Below are positions 7,619 through 15,947 of a stretch of DNA of 29,193 nucleotides, one piece after another (within the stretch, counting starts at the first letter, position 1; every line of letters begins with the position of its first letter). The position numbers and the translations under genes are program-made. Under the pieces are notes generated by a model, which saw only the letters and a program-made list of their open reading frames with translations, did not search any database and had not been told where the DNA came from. This DNA comes from a virus: positions 1-29,193 of the IMG/VR virus record IMGVR_UViG_3300025687_000221; one strand, given 5' to 3'.

Positions 7619-8434
7619 ATGAATACTGTAGATGAACTATTCGCGAATGTGCCCTTTGAAGGTGGAGCTTTTAGCTTAACCGGAGAAGAAGACACACAGG
7701 AGAATGAAACTTCTGAGGAGTCGCTTCCTGAACTAAATGATGAAGTGGACGAGCCATCACATGAGGGCGGAAATCAAATTCAAAATGAAAAAATTGAAGA
7801 TGATAATACTCAAGTGGATAATACTGTACCTTTTCATGAACATCCTCGTTTTAAAGAATTGATCTCACAAAAAAATGAGATCAAAGAACGATTCGAGGAG
7901 CAGACAAAGCAACTAGAGGAATTAAAATCTCTTATTGCAAATCAATCGTCTCAACCAACAAAAGAAGAGACAAACGTTGACCCTGAACTTATTCCCCTAC
8001 TTGGCGATGACCCCAAAATACACGCTCAATGGAAAAAAGTTCTACAAAATGAGAGGGATCAAATGTTGAGAGAGTTTAGAGAACAACAATCCAAAGAATA
8101 CCAACAGCAATATGAACAACAAGCTCGTTGGGATAATTGGGTGAAAGAAAGTGTTTCAGCTCTAAAAGAGCAAGGGAAAACTTTTGATGAAAATAAACTC
8201 TTAAAAATTGCAATTGATTATAAGCCTACTGATGATCAAGGAAATATTGATTTTTATAAAGCATATGAAATCATGAAAGCACTTGAACCAGCAAAGGATG
8301 AATCAAAAAAGATTGCAAAACAAAAAATTGCTTCTCAAACAATGAAAGGGTCGTCTTCCTCTAATATTTCAGAGGAAAAAGTTATCCGCTCAATTGATTT
8401 AAAAAATAAAAGTTGGACGGATTTATTTACTTAA
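7619..8434 (+). CDS. Capsid scaffold protein candidate
   Basis: The 271-residue product is very acidic at its N-terminus (Glu, Asp, Asn and Gln runs over residues 20-70), then strongly helical with a likely coiled coil at about 75-105, a Pro/Asp hinge, a Gln-rich helix at about 140-165 and a basic C-terminus. Position between portal and major capsid gene, high charge and coiled-coil content are typical of scaffolding proteins, which shape the procapsid and then leave. There is no catalytic motif of a maturation protease. The call rests on position and composition. Confidence 0.75.
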   Translation: MNTVDELFANVPFEGGAFSLTGEEDTQENETSEESLPELNDEVDEPSHEGGNQIQNEKIEDDNTQVDNTVPFHEHPRFKELISQKNEIKERFEEQTKQLEELKSLIANQSSQPTKEETNVDPELIPLLGDDPKIHAQWKKVLQNERDQMLREFREQQSKEYQQQYEQQARWDNWVKESVSALKEQGKTFDENKLLKIAIDYKPTDDQGNIDFYKAYEIMKALEPAKDESKKIAKQKIASQTMKGSSSSNISEEKVIRSIDLKNKSWTDLFT

Positions 8435-8449
8435 TAAATATTATCTTAT

Positions 8450-9481
8450 ATGTCATTAAATGGCAGTAATAGAATTTTGACAACTACACAGGACAAATTA
8501 GCTCCAAAACTAGTTGACACAGTTCTTAACAGCAATGTTTTTGCTTCTAAAATGCTTGCACAAGCAAAACCTTGGGCTGGTGAACAATACAAAGTACCAA
8601 TCAAGGTTTCAAAAAATACAAACGGTGGTTCTTTTGATGGATTCGACACTTTTAATACAAGTGCTGTTGATACTCGAAGACGTCTAGCGTTTGATCCAGC
8701 TTATTACCAAATTTCTGTAACTCTTCCTTTGACTGAAATAGCGGGTAATGATGTTAGTGAAACAAAAGTACTTAATCTTGTTTCTATTGAAATGGCATCA
8801 ACAGCTCAAGACGCTGCTGATGATATTGGTACTATGTTTTACGGTGACGGAACAGGAAATGAAGGAAAAGATTTTCTTGGTCTAGCAGCTCTTGTTGATG
8901 ATGGTACAAATGTTTCTACTATTGGTGGTCTTTCAAGATCTACATTTCCAACACTTCAATCAACTGTTACAGATTCTGGTGGGACTCTTTCTCTTGCTAA
9001 AATGGCGACACTTTACAATGATGTAACAAGTGGGTCTCATCGACCTACAATGGGTGTTTGTAATGATGCTGCTTTTGCCCTTTATGAAAGCCTACTTGAA
9101 CCAAAACTAAGAATTAACAAGAATGTTGGTCTTGGAATTGGGGAAGGTCTTAAAGGAGGAACAGGATTTACAGGTCTTGATTATAAAGGAATGCCAATTC
9201 TGCAAGATGAAAAAGCAACTGCTCAAACACTATTTTTCTTAAATGAAAATTTTATTGAATGGCGAGCTTTGCCAGTGCCTATGGGGCAACCTGTAAACTT
9301 CATGGCTTCTTCTATTGAAGGAAATGACTATTCAAATGTTAAAGGTCTAGGATTTTCTTGGTCTGGATTTATTAAATCTATCAATGCTGCTGCTATCGTT
9401 GGGCATATTTACCTTGGTGGTAACCTAATTTGTACTAATCCGAAACGACAAGGGAAACTTACAGGGATCACATCAGTATAG
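8450..9481 (+). CDS. Major capsid protein (HK97-fold type)
   Basis: The 343-residue product follows the scaffold candidate. It shows an N-terminal arm (residues 1-40), an extended loop with KVPIKVSKNTNGGSFDGFD, a helical segment with EMASTAQDAADDIGTMFYGDGTGN typical of the capsid spine helix, and a C-terminal P/A-domain-like region with repeated beta-strands. Length and layout fit HK97-fold capsid proteins of podoviruses and siphoviruses. It would form the icosahedral shell. The start has an A/T-only leader (CTTATATG) although this must be among the most highly translated genes. Confidence 0.88.
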   Translation: MSLNGSNRILTTTQDKLAPKLVDTVLNSNVFASKMLAQAKPWAGEQYKVPIKVSKNTNGGSFDGFDTFNTSAVDTRRRLAFDPAYYQISVTLPLTEIAGNDVSETKVLNLVSIEMASTAQDAADDIGTMFYGDGTGNEGKDFLGLAALVDDGTNVSTIGGLSRSTFPTLQSTVTDSGGTLSLAKMATLYNDVTSGSHRPTMGVCNDAAFALYESLLEPKLRINKNVGLGIGEGLKGGTGFTGLDYKGMPILQDEKATAQTLFFLNENFIEWRALPVPMGQPVNFMASSIEGNDYSNVKGLGFSWSGFIKSINAAAIVGHIYLGGNLICTNPKRQGKLTGITSV

Positions 9482-9523
9482 TAATCACTTTCTAATAAGT
9501 AATTAACCTTAATTAAAAATATT

Positions 9524-10189
9524 ATGGCAAATGAATTTGGGAAAGGGTTACAAGATTATGATCCTGTAATGAAAGATCTTGGGATTCAAATTTACAAAAG
9601 TGATGGTACACCAACGGCAAGCGGCCCAGCTACTGGAGCAATTGTTGTAGATACTACAAATGGTCTTTTGTACCAAAATACTGGTACAGCTGATTCAGCT
9701 ACATGGTCTCAAGTTGGAAATGTGGCTGATGGTGCCGTGACAACTGCTAAATTAGCAGATGACGCAGTAACCGAAGCTAAAGTAGCAGACGCAGCTGGTG
9801 TGGCTGGTCTATATGTCCAAAAGTATGCAATCATGGTCTATGATTGTTCTGCAGATGGTGGTGCAACTGGGACAATCACACCAACAAATTCTCCAACACT
9901 ACCAGATAATGCGGTTGTTTTAGGTGAACAAATTGCGATTGATGTGCTTACTACCTTTACTTCTGATACAAATGCAGGGCAAGTATCAATCGGTTTTGCA
10001 ACAGATGGAGATATTGTTGCGTCAATTGCAATCAGTGACGCTTCTTCTCCTTGGGGCGCAGGATTATCTAGTCTTATTGGTACAAAATTAAAATTGACAG
10101 CAGCACGACAAATGAAAATCGATGTTTCAGTAGAAGCATTGACTGCTGGAAAAATGGTCGTGTATGTACCTTACTTGGTAAGTCAATAA
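9524..10189 (+). CDS. Head fibre or decoration-like virion protein
   Basis: The 221-residue product has an N-terminal segment resembling the attachment region of head or tail fibres, a short repeat unit (VADGAVTTAKLADDAVTEAKV, residues 66-86; this DGAVTTAKL-type repeat is common in phage fibres), and a C-terminal beta-sandwich-like domain rich in Thr, Ala, Gly and Val. Position directly after the major capsid gene suggests it decorates the head. It could equally be a receptor-binding fibre. No enzyme motif is seen. Confidence 0.65.
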   Translation: MANEFGKGLQDYDPVMKDLGIQIYKSDGTPTASGPATGAIVVDTTNGLLYQNTGTADSATWSQVGNVADGAVTTAKLADDAVTEAKVADAAGVAGLYVQKYAIMVYDCSADGGATGTITPTNSPTLPDNAVVLGEQIAIDVLTTFTSDTNAGQVSIGFATDGDIVASIAISDASSPWGAGLSSLIGTKLKLTAARQMKIDVSVEALTAGKMVVYVPYLVSQ

Positions 10190-10213
10190 AATTAAATTAA
10201 ATAATAAAATTAT

Positions 10214-10933
10214 ATGAGTCTAAGTGGACACGTACAATTGTTTGATAATGATATTCACGATACAACTTCTACAAAAAAACATCCTATCGGGACTATTGGT
10301 GTAACAGTTGATGGAAAAAAATATCGTTATACAGAAAACGGAGGAACAGCTCTTGCAGCTGGTAAACTTTGCGTAGCTGCTACACAAGTAGCTAATCACG
10401 AAAATATTGCAGTAGCTAGTGCCGCGAGTGTTGACGCTACTGAAGTAACAGTAACACTTGGTGCTACAGCTGTTTCAGAAAATGACTATGCTGGGGGGTA
10501 TATGGTTGTAAATGACGCAGCTGGTGAGGGGATTGCTTACCGAGTAAGTGGACATGCAGCAGCTGATGCTTCTGCTAGTCTTACTGTTAAGCTCCATGAA
10601 CCATTAAAAGTGGCTCTTACAACTTCATCAGAAGTTACTCTTGTAAAAAATCCTTGGAAAGACGTAGTTATTTCAGCTGTAGATCAAGCAGATATGCCGG
10701 TAGGTGTTCCTAATGTTGCAATTGCAGCAAATGAATATGGATGGTTACAAACTGGTGGTGTTTGCTCTGTTCTAGCAGATGAAGCAATCACAGCAGGTCT
10801 TCAAGTAACTACAGGTACAAGCGTTGCTGGTGCTGTAGAAGCTGTTGACGCAGTTGGTGAACCAAATGTTGGTGTCGCTATTCAAGCAGCAGTAGATACA
10901 GAATATCGAGCTGTTTACCTACAAATCGACTAA
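10214..10933 (+). CDS. Capsid decoration-like protein
   Basis: The 239-residue product is Ala/Val/Thr-rich and predicted almost entirely beta. The N-terminus has the segment KHPIGTIGVTVDGKKYRYTENGG, and the C-terminal half has YGWLQTGGVCSVLADEAITAG, resembling beta-rich proteins that follow capsid genes in many environmental phages and probably bind the capsid surface. It follows the fibre-like gene by 24 A/T-only bases. The decoration role is inferred from position, composition and resemblance. Confidence 0.65.
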   Translation: MSLSGHVQLFDNDIHDTTSTKKHPIGTIGVTVDGKKYRYTENGGTALAAGKLCVAATQVANHENIAVASAASVDATEVTVTLGATAVSENDYAGGYMVVNDAAGEGIAYRVSGHAAADASASLTVKLHEPLKVALTTSSEVTLVKNPWKDVVISAVDQADMPVGVPNVAIAANEYGWLQTGGVCSVLADEAITAGLQVTTGTSVAGAVEAVDAVGEPNVGVAIQAAVDTEYRAVYLQID

Positions 10934-10942
10934 TTTTTATAT

Positions 10943-10962
10943 GGGGAGGGGTAACTCTCCCC
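10943..10962 (+). other. GC-rich hairpin between virion genes
   Basis: GGGGAG (10943-10948) pairs with CTCCCC (10957-10962). The following bases are TATTAAATTATATA, not a clean T-tract. It could be a partial terminator that lowers expression of downstream genes relative to the capsid genes, or a stabiliser of the capsid mRNA 3' end. Confidence 0.4.
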
Positions 10963-10977
10963 TATTAAATTATATAT

Positions 10978-11352
10978 ATGCAAAAAAAAATTGTTACATT
11001 CGTAAACTTTTCTGATGAAGATTTCACATATACTTGGGATGGACACCCTATGTCTTTTAAAGCAAAAGAAGCTAAAGAAATTGAAGAATATCTTGCTATT
11101 CATTTTGCCAAACACCTTGTTAATCGTGAGATGAATAAAAGAAATTTAAGAACTGATCATTTTTCAAGACAAGAATTTATTGAAAAATGTTTTGTTATAG
11201 AAGATGAAATTACAGAAGAATTGAAATCAGAAAAAAAAGTAGGTTGTGATGATTGTGGAAGTAAAGGGTATAGACACAAAAAAGATTGCCCTACAATTGG
11301 AGACAGTCTTGAACAAGATATGACAGAGGAGTTTGCTGACTTATCAGAATAA
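10978..11352 (+). CDS. Hypothetical virion-associated protein with zinc-knuckle-like motif
   Basis: The 124-residue product begins with a beta-rich domain containing FTYTWDGHPMSFKAKEAKEI and EYLAIHFAKHLVNREMNK, a pattern I associate with small proteins after capsid and decoration genes in podovirus-like genomes. Residues about 90-105 form CDDCGSKGYRHKKDCP, which could bind zinc. The C-terminus is acidic. It probably has a head-related role. The zinc site is inferred from residue spacing. Confidence 0.6.
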   Translation: MQKKIVTFVNFSDEDFTYTWDGHPMSFKAKEAKEIEEYLAIHFAKHLVNREMNKRNLRTDHFSRQEFIEKCFVIEDEITEELKSEKKVGCDDCGSKGYRHKKDCPTIGDSLEQDMTEEFADLSE

Positions 11353-11395
11353 ATTTATTTTCATACAGTATTTTATAAAGTGTTTTTACTAATAT

Positions 11396-11824
11396 ATGGA
11401 CGAAAGACTTAAATTTGACGCAAATAAAGAAAAGGTAATGGGTGGGGTGACAAATGACGCAAATTTAGAAATTCGTAATATTAGGGTTGACCCTGTTACT
11501 AATAGACTATTAGTTTCAACAGACGCAGATGAAGGTTTAAATGGTACAGGGCAAGACGGAAGTGTCACGCTAACAAGTGCAAATACATGGTTACAAATTC
11601 CTAACACAATCCCAACAAATAAATACGTTTTATGTGTAACAAAAGAATCAGAGACTGGGACAATTAGATGGTCTTTTGATAATGACGGTGTACCTAGTTC
11701 AACAAATGGTAATAAAATGCTAAGTGATGAAATAACTTTTGTTCTTGGTGCGAGTGAGGTTATTTATTTTGGTAGCGATGATGCAACTGACATAGTTAAT
11801 TGGACAACAAAAGAAATAGATTGA
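11396..11824 (+). CDS. Small beta-rich virion protein
   Basis: The 142-residue product resembles the N-terminal attachment domains of fibre proteins: a polar start, the segment LEIRNIRVDPVTNRLLVSTDAD, then a compact beta domain. It ends in TGA one base before the next fibre gene's TATG. It may link a fibre to the particle, or form a short fibre itself. No catalytic motif is visible. Confidence 0.55.
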   Translation: MDERLKFDANKEKVMGGVTNDANLEIRNIRVDPVTNRLLVSTDADEGLNGTGQDGSVTLTSANTWLQIPNTIPTNKYVLCVTKESETGTIRWSFDNDGVPSSTNGNKMLSDEITFVLGASEVIYFGSDDATDIVNWTTKEID

Positions 11825-11825
11825 T

Positions 11826-13097
11826 ATGTCTCAAAAATCTTTTGTACATTTTTCTGGTATAAGTCTTCAAACTTTAAATGGTCTTTTTCTTCGTCTAGAC
11901 ACAACAAATAATCCCCTCACAGGAGTGCTTAGGGGAGTAAATGGATCAGCCTCAGCACCTGCTTTTGCAAATGCGAATAATACAGGAAGTGGGATGTATT
12001 GGGACATTGAAGGTAATACGATCTTTTCAACAAAAGGACTATCAATGATGAAAATCCAGTCCACTCCTCCTCGTATCTTTGTAGGTGAAAATGCTGGGGC
12101 TGGTATTCCTCTTAATACCTTACACATGGAAGGAGAGAGTGCTTCTGGACGTTTCAACAGAACGATCAATGCAGAATCAGCACTTACTCTCGTTGTACAA
12201 GGGACAGGAGGAGGAACACTACGAGGGATGGTCGCAGGGGGTGTCCGTATCACTGACGCTTCTGCTTCTATCGAAATTGCACGTTTAACACTTGGAACTA
12301 ACGGAGGTCTACAAGTAGGTACGATCGTACAAGATGCAACGTTTAGAATCCAACAAAAAGCAGGAGCAACAGTTGTGCCAATGATTGTACAGTCAGTAGC
12401 AGGTTTCAGAACTGTCATGTATCAAAGCGGTCGGGTTGGTATTTTCCAACCTACGACAGCGACAGAAGGTCTTGCCTCTTTCATCGTTTCTGGTGGGAAT
12501 AACGGAACAGGGAATGCAACAGCAACTCTAAGAATGGGGAGAAACTCAAGCGGAGATACTAGACAAAACCATTATTTCTCAACAAATCATAGTGCGAGTA
12601 ATAATGATGTGAATATCGTCAGATTATGGACTTATGATATAGGAGGATCTGGGACGGCTACAGATTTTCCAAATGACTGTAAGATCACTTGGTCGGCTGG
12701 TAATGGGAAAATGGTAATAAATAGTCAAACACTATCAACAAATGTAAATTTTGCGGTAAATGGGAGTAGAGGGCTAAAGGTTACCGTTTTAGACGCAACT
12801 ACACTAACACTTGATAATACACATGAAGTTATTGCAGTTGATCATACAGATACAGCAGCAGTAACAATCACTTTGCCAAGTGCCTCATCATCCTTTGATA
12901 CTACAAATAGTGTAGGGAGAACTTATTTAATAAAAGATACAGGAGCGAATGCTTCGGTGAATAATATTACAATCAACAGAGCAGGAAGCGATACGATTAT
13001 AACGGATAATACAAGTGATACGAGTATTGTAATAACTGGTGATGGTGATGCTGTACGCTTGACAGCAATTAGTACTACTCAATGGATTTTACATTAA
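11826..13097 (+). CDS. Tail fibre or tailspike-like protein
   Basis: The 423-residue product is rich in Gly, Thr, Asn and Ser, with repeating short beta-strands typical of trimeric fibres, and a C-terminal segment (HEVIAVDHTDTAAVTITLPSA onwards, about residues 335-423) that matches a domain common at the end of phage and bacterial surface fibres. No pectate-lyase or sialidase motif is obvious. Receptor binding is the likely role. It heads a run of small beta-rich genes that may be accessory fibre parts. Confidence 0.65.
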   Translation: MSQKSFVHFSGISLQTLNGLFLRLDTTNNPLTGVLRGVNGSASAPAFANANNTGSGMYWDIEGNTIFSTKGLSMMKIQSTPPRIFVGENAGAGIPLNTLHMEGESASGRFNRTINAESALTLVVQGTGGGTLRGMVAGGVRITDASASIEIARLTLGTNGGLQVGTIVQDATFRIQQKAGATVVPMIVQSVAGFRTVMYQSGRVGIFQPTTATEGLASFIVSGGNNGTGNATATLRMGRNSSGDTRQNHYFSTNHSASNNDVNIVRLWTYDIGGSGTATDFPNDCKITWSAGNGKMVINSQTLSTNVNFAVNGSRGLKVTVLDATTLTLDNTHEVIAVDHTDTAAVTITLPSASSSFDTTNSVGRTYLIKDTGANASVNNITINRAGSDTIITDNTSDTSIVITGDGDAVRLTAISTTQWILH

Positions 13098-13100
13098 TAT

Positions 13101-13232
13101 ATGGCATTTTTTACTAAACAAAAAATAAGCAAATCAGCGTTTGGAGAAACAAATACTGTTTCTGACGAAGCGTATATTGGAGGTGCAACAACGGATTTTG
13201 CTGGTACAGTGACTTGGTATGAAGATTTATAA
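13101..13232 (+). CDS. 43-residue hypothetical peptide
   Basis: A short ORF fills the gap between two virion genes, starts in the local context (ATATATG) three bases after the previous stop and ends nine bases before the next start. Composition is Thr/Ala/Gly-rich with aromatic residues near the end (VTWYEDL). Its fit in the tightly packed operon and its start context are the evidence. Function unknown; it may be a small virion component. Confidence 0.55.
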   Translation: MAFFTKQKISKSAFGETNTVSDEAYIGGATTDFAGTVTWYEDL

Positions 13233-13241
13233 TGCAAATAT

Positions 13242-13616
13242 ATGCCAAAACATTTTTCAATAACAACAGGTGATCCGCTAGACACAACAACAACATTCAC
13301 CGCTTACATTTTTATCATTAATGTCAGTATTTTTCCGGTAAACGATTCTTGTGAAGTTTTGCTAGGCTTTTATAGATCAACTAATTCTAATAAGCCTGGT
13401 GGGGCGTTAGTGGGACAGCCTATTTCTATCGTTGGTACAGATACGGCAACGACGGACACAGATGGCAATACAATTTCAGTTCTATACTCTAGTTGGCTAG
13501 ATGGAAACGGAAATATCAACTTTGAGAATATATATAGCAACTTGCAAACACTATCTGTTATATGGCCAAGCACTGGTGAAGTTATAGACCTTACCACTGC
13601 GACAACGCTACCTTAA
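13242..13616 (+). CDS. Beta-rich hypothetical virion protein
   Basis: The 124-residue product is Thr/Ser/Ile-rich and predicted as a single beta domain, with PGGALVGQPISIVGTDTATT in the middle. It sits in the run of fibre-associated genes. It has the look of a carbohydrate-binding or fibre-tip domain, but there is no recognisable motif. Role inferred from neighbours only. Confidence 0.55.
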   Translation: MPKHFSITTGDPLDTTTTFTAYIFIINVSIFPVNDSCEVLLGFYRSTNSNKPGGALVGQPISIVGTDTATTDTDGNTISVLYSSWLDGNGNINFENIYSNLQTLSVIWPSTGEVIDLTTATTLP

Positions 13617-13643
13617 TTAATTTATTAAATAATATAAAAATAT

Positions 13644-13892
13644 ATGGCAATCATTCCACTAAACGGGCGAGTACTCGCTACAGGAGACACAACACAATCA
13701 ACAATCATTAACGGAGTAGGATATGTTCAGTTTACTGTAACAAATTCATCTGGATCAACAATGTTTCAAGATAACGATGTGATCTATGTGACTGAGCCGA
13801 ACTATATCGACGCTAATTTGTTTGATAGTACTATTGCTCCAAATACTGAATATGTAATTGAAGACAACGACGCAGTTGTAGAAGTTGTATAG
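13644..13892 (+). CDS. Small beta-rich virion protein
   Basis: The 82-residue product has alternating polar and hydrophobic residues over its length (INGVGYVQFTVTNSSGSTM and VIYVTEPNYIDANLF), fitting a compact beta barrel or sandwich. It starts with ATATATG and ends one base before the next start. Probably a fibre or decoration accessory. I cannot name a family. Confidence 0.5.
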   Translation: MAIIPLNGRVLATGDTTQSTIINGVGYVQFTVTNSSGSTMFQDNDVIYVTEPNYIDANLFDSTIAPNTEYVIEDNDAVVEVV

Positions 13893-13893
13893 T

Positions 13894-14040
13894 ATGAAAT
13901 TAGAATTAACAAAAGAAGAGCTGGAATTTTTATTGTTAGTTATTGGTTCATTAACGTTCTCAATTGCTGATGAAAAGAGTTTTGAGCAGTCTGCTTTGGC
14001 AAAGAGTGCATATGACAAAATCAAAAAAGCTAACACCTGA
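13894..14040 (+). CDS. 48-residue hypothetical peptide before the lysis block
   Basis: The short ORF starts one base after the previous stop (context TAGTATG) and ends in TGA at 14038-14040. It has an acidic N-terminal helix, a hydrophobic stretch (FLLLVIGSLTFSIA, residues 12-25) and a basic tail. It overlaps the next gene by 29 bases. A role in lysis control is possible from position, but the hydrophobic part is short for a membrane segment. Confidence 0.5.
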   Translation: MKLELTKEELEFLLLVIGSLTFSIADEKSFEQSALAKSAYDKIKKANT

Positions 14041-14491
14041 TGAGCAATATCTACAATTAAAAGAATCTGGATACTTTGACAACAAAATCATTGAACACAA
14101 GATGAGTAAAGAGACAAAAGAAGAGTTCGATAAGATGAGAACACATATTCATTCGGAGGTTATGGATATCAAGGGAGATATTAGGCAATTCAAAGAAGAG
14201 GTGAACAAAAAACTTGACCACTTTTCTGGGAGCATTGATTCAAAAGCCCCAAGAAGTACGATGTTTTGGATATTTGGGGTGCTTATTTCTGTCATGACTA
14301 CTCTTCTAGGTGTTCAATACAAAGAAATTCGTCAAATAAATGATACAACCCAACATGCAACTGAACGGTTTTATCAGACGATTCAAGAGATTAAATTAGA
14401 AACATTAAAGCAGAGTAAAGATATTGAATATCTCAGTGAAAATGTTTCTGATGTCGTTGACCAGCTCAAAGAACTAGAATTGTATGAATAG
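14012..14491 (+). CDS. Membrane-anchored coiled-coil protein (lysis block)
   Basis: The 159-residue product has an N-terminal helical, coiled-coil-prone region (30-72), one clear transmembrane segment (83-102, TMFWIFGVLISVMTTLLG) and a C-terminal helix. This layout resembles XhlA-like or spanin-type lysis accessory proteins rather than a classic multi-span holin. The ATG at 14012 (GCATATG) is chosen over an upstream ATG inside the previous gene. It overlaps the basic peptide gene by eight bases. Confidence 0.6.
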   Translation: MTKSKKLTPDEQYLQLKESGYFDNKIIEHKMSKETKEEFDKMRTHIHSEVMDIKGDIRQFKEEVNKKLDHFSGSIDSKAPRSTMFWIFGVLISVMTTLLGVQYKEIRQINDTTQHATERFYQTIQEIKLETLKQSKDIEYLSENVSDVVDQLKELELYE

Positions 14492-14606
14492 GAAAATAAA
14501 AAAAGGAACTAAAGTCTTAAAAGTTAAAAAGGTAAAGCCTATATCAAAGGCTAAAACACGTGTTAAGCGTGCTTATCCTAAAAAATTAAGAACAAAATAT
14601 GTCTAA
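14484..14606 (+). CDS. 40-residue very basic peptide
   Basis: The ORF overlaps the previous gene by eight bases and the endolysin gene by eight bases, with the start in context TGTATG. The product has roughly one Lys or Arg in every two to three residues (VLKVKKVKPISKAKTRVKR in the middle) and no acidic residue. It could bind nucleic acid or membrane phospholipid, or mainly serve to couple translation. The tight double overlap supports it being real. Confidence 0.5.
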   Translation: MNRKIKKGTKVLKVKKVKPISKAKTRVKRAYPKKLRTKYV

Positions 14607-15747
14607 ATTTCCTCTCGAAAACTGGTTTTCACTAAAAAGAACATATACACACGGTGTAAAAACTTTTTATAATGACTTTCACCTTGGTGTTGACGTCATT
14701 GTTCCTACAGGAACGCCTCTTTTTGCTCCTGTTTCTGGTGAGATACTAGCTTTCGAGGGGAATATGGGGGGAAAAACTATTCAGTTATACAATAAAAAAC
14801 TAGATCTAGTCTTTAGATTCCTTCACCTTGATACATTTTCAGTGAACACTGGTGACAAAGTAAAAGCAGGTGATCAGATCGGAACGACTGGAAATACTGG
14901 AATGTCTACAGCACCACACTTACACCATGATATTTGTAAATATCCTATTTCTCTAGTAGATAGTTCAAGGTTCATTGATCCCGATAAGTACTATAACCGT
15001 TATGTTGTGTACCCTAATCGTATAATCAATCGCCGTATGTCACTTAAAAGCATAGCAAAACATGTTCAAAGTAAAGTACAAGGAACTAATACAGGGCATA
15101 GCTTAGATTTTAAAGATAGACGTGACTGGATCCTTAATAGTCAACAACTTCCTGAAAAAAACCCTGTCATTTTTGACAATTCTTATGTTTTAGATCAAAA
15201 ACAACAAACAACATGTTCAGCACATGCTCTAACAGTTGGTTTATCTCTTCAAGACGGTACAAAATACGATGTAAATTGGACGATAAAGGCGATGAGACAC
15301 TTTGGATACTCTGACTATCAATATAAGAGTAATCCTCGTGATATGGCCAAATTTGCGTGCAAAATAGGCCTTCTTGAAGAAGGGCATGATATCGATCCAT
15401 TTTCTGAATGGACAAAAAAAGATGAACAGCTTCTTAAATCATGTAAAAAGTTCAATTCTTTCTTTAGTGTTAATACAAGAAGAAAAGCAATTGATGCTTT
15501 TGATAAAGGGTATTGTGTCTTTGCTTCTATGAATTGGTATAAGGATGACCAAAATCCATCAAAACCTAGTTACACTATTTCTCATACTGGTAAATTCCTC
15601 AGTCCGCATATTGTTTTCTTCTATGAGCGTGATTCTCTAGGGTATGTCTTTGTAAATTCACACGGAAAAAAATGGGGAGATAAAGGGAGAGCAAGAGTGC
15701 GAGATATTTTATCAAAAGAGGTTAATTCACTATACGTAATTAAATAA
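14599..15747 (+). CDS. Endolysin: M23 peptidase fused to a papain-like cysteine protease
   Basis: The N-terminal domain (about 10-115) is an M23 zinc endopeptidase, with HLGVD giving ligands H28 and D32, H76 in FLHLD, and the HxH pair H107/H109. This family cuts peptide bridges in peptidoglycan. The C-terminal domain (about 170-382) has the papain set: Q200 in DQKQQTTC, nucleophile C206, H337 in SPHIVFF and N353 in VNSHGKKWGDKGRARV. No signal peptide is seen, so release through a holin is expected. The holin candidate follows by one base. The 382-residue length suits two domains. Confidence 0.85.
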   Translation: MSKFPLENWFSLKRTYTHGVKTFYNDFHLGVDVIVPTGTPLFAPVSGEILAFEGNMGGKTIQLYNKKLDLVFRFLHLDTFSVNTGDKVKAGDQIGTTGNTGMSTAPHLHHDICKYPISLVDSSRFIDPDKYYNRYVVYPNRIINRRMSLKSIAKHVQSKVQGTNTGHSLDFKDRRDWILNSQQLPEKNPVIFDNSYVLDQKQQTTCSAHALTVGLSLQDGTKYDVNWTIKAMRHFGYSDYQYKSNPRDMAKFACKIGLLEEGHDIDPFSEWTKKDEQLLKSCKKFNSFFSVNTRRKAIDAFDKGYCVFASMNWYKDDQNPSKPSYTISHTGKFLSPHIVFFYERDSLGYVFVNSHGKKWGDKGRARVRDILSKEVNSLYVIK

Positions 15748-15748
15748 T

Positions 15749-15946
15749 ATGAAAAACAATCATAAAAAAAGGTATTTCGTAAGTAGTATTATCACATTCG
15801 TTTCAGTCTTTCTTGTTTCATTCGGTACTGAACTTGGTGATATTACAAGTAACATTGAGACTGGGATTATTCTTGGGGCTTTTGGGGTTGCTGTTCGTGC
15901 TGGGGTAAAAGCAGTTTTTGAATATTTTATCAAAGAAACATTCTAA
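15749..15946 (+). CDS. Holin candidate
   Basis: The 65-residue product has a basic N-terminus, two hydrophobic segments (about 10-27 and 38-56) separated by a short acidic turn (ELGDITSNIE), and ends EYFIKETF. Size, two-span layout and position one base after the endolysin are typical of small phage holins, which open the membrane at a set time. No family signature is certain. Confidence 0.7.
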   Translation: MKNNHKKRYFVSSIITFVSVFLVSFGTELGDITSNIETGIILGAFGVAVRAGVKAVFEYFIKETF

Positions 15947-15947
15947 T

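Noticed and set aside
11867-12418. 183-residue minus-strand ORF opposite the fibre gene
   Set aside because: Long open antisense frames are expected opposite Thr/Gly-rich coding sequence. It has no promoter or start context and lies inside a clear fibre gene.
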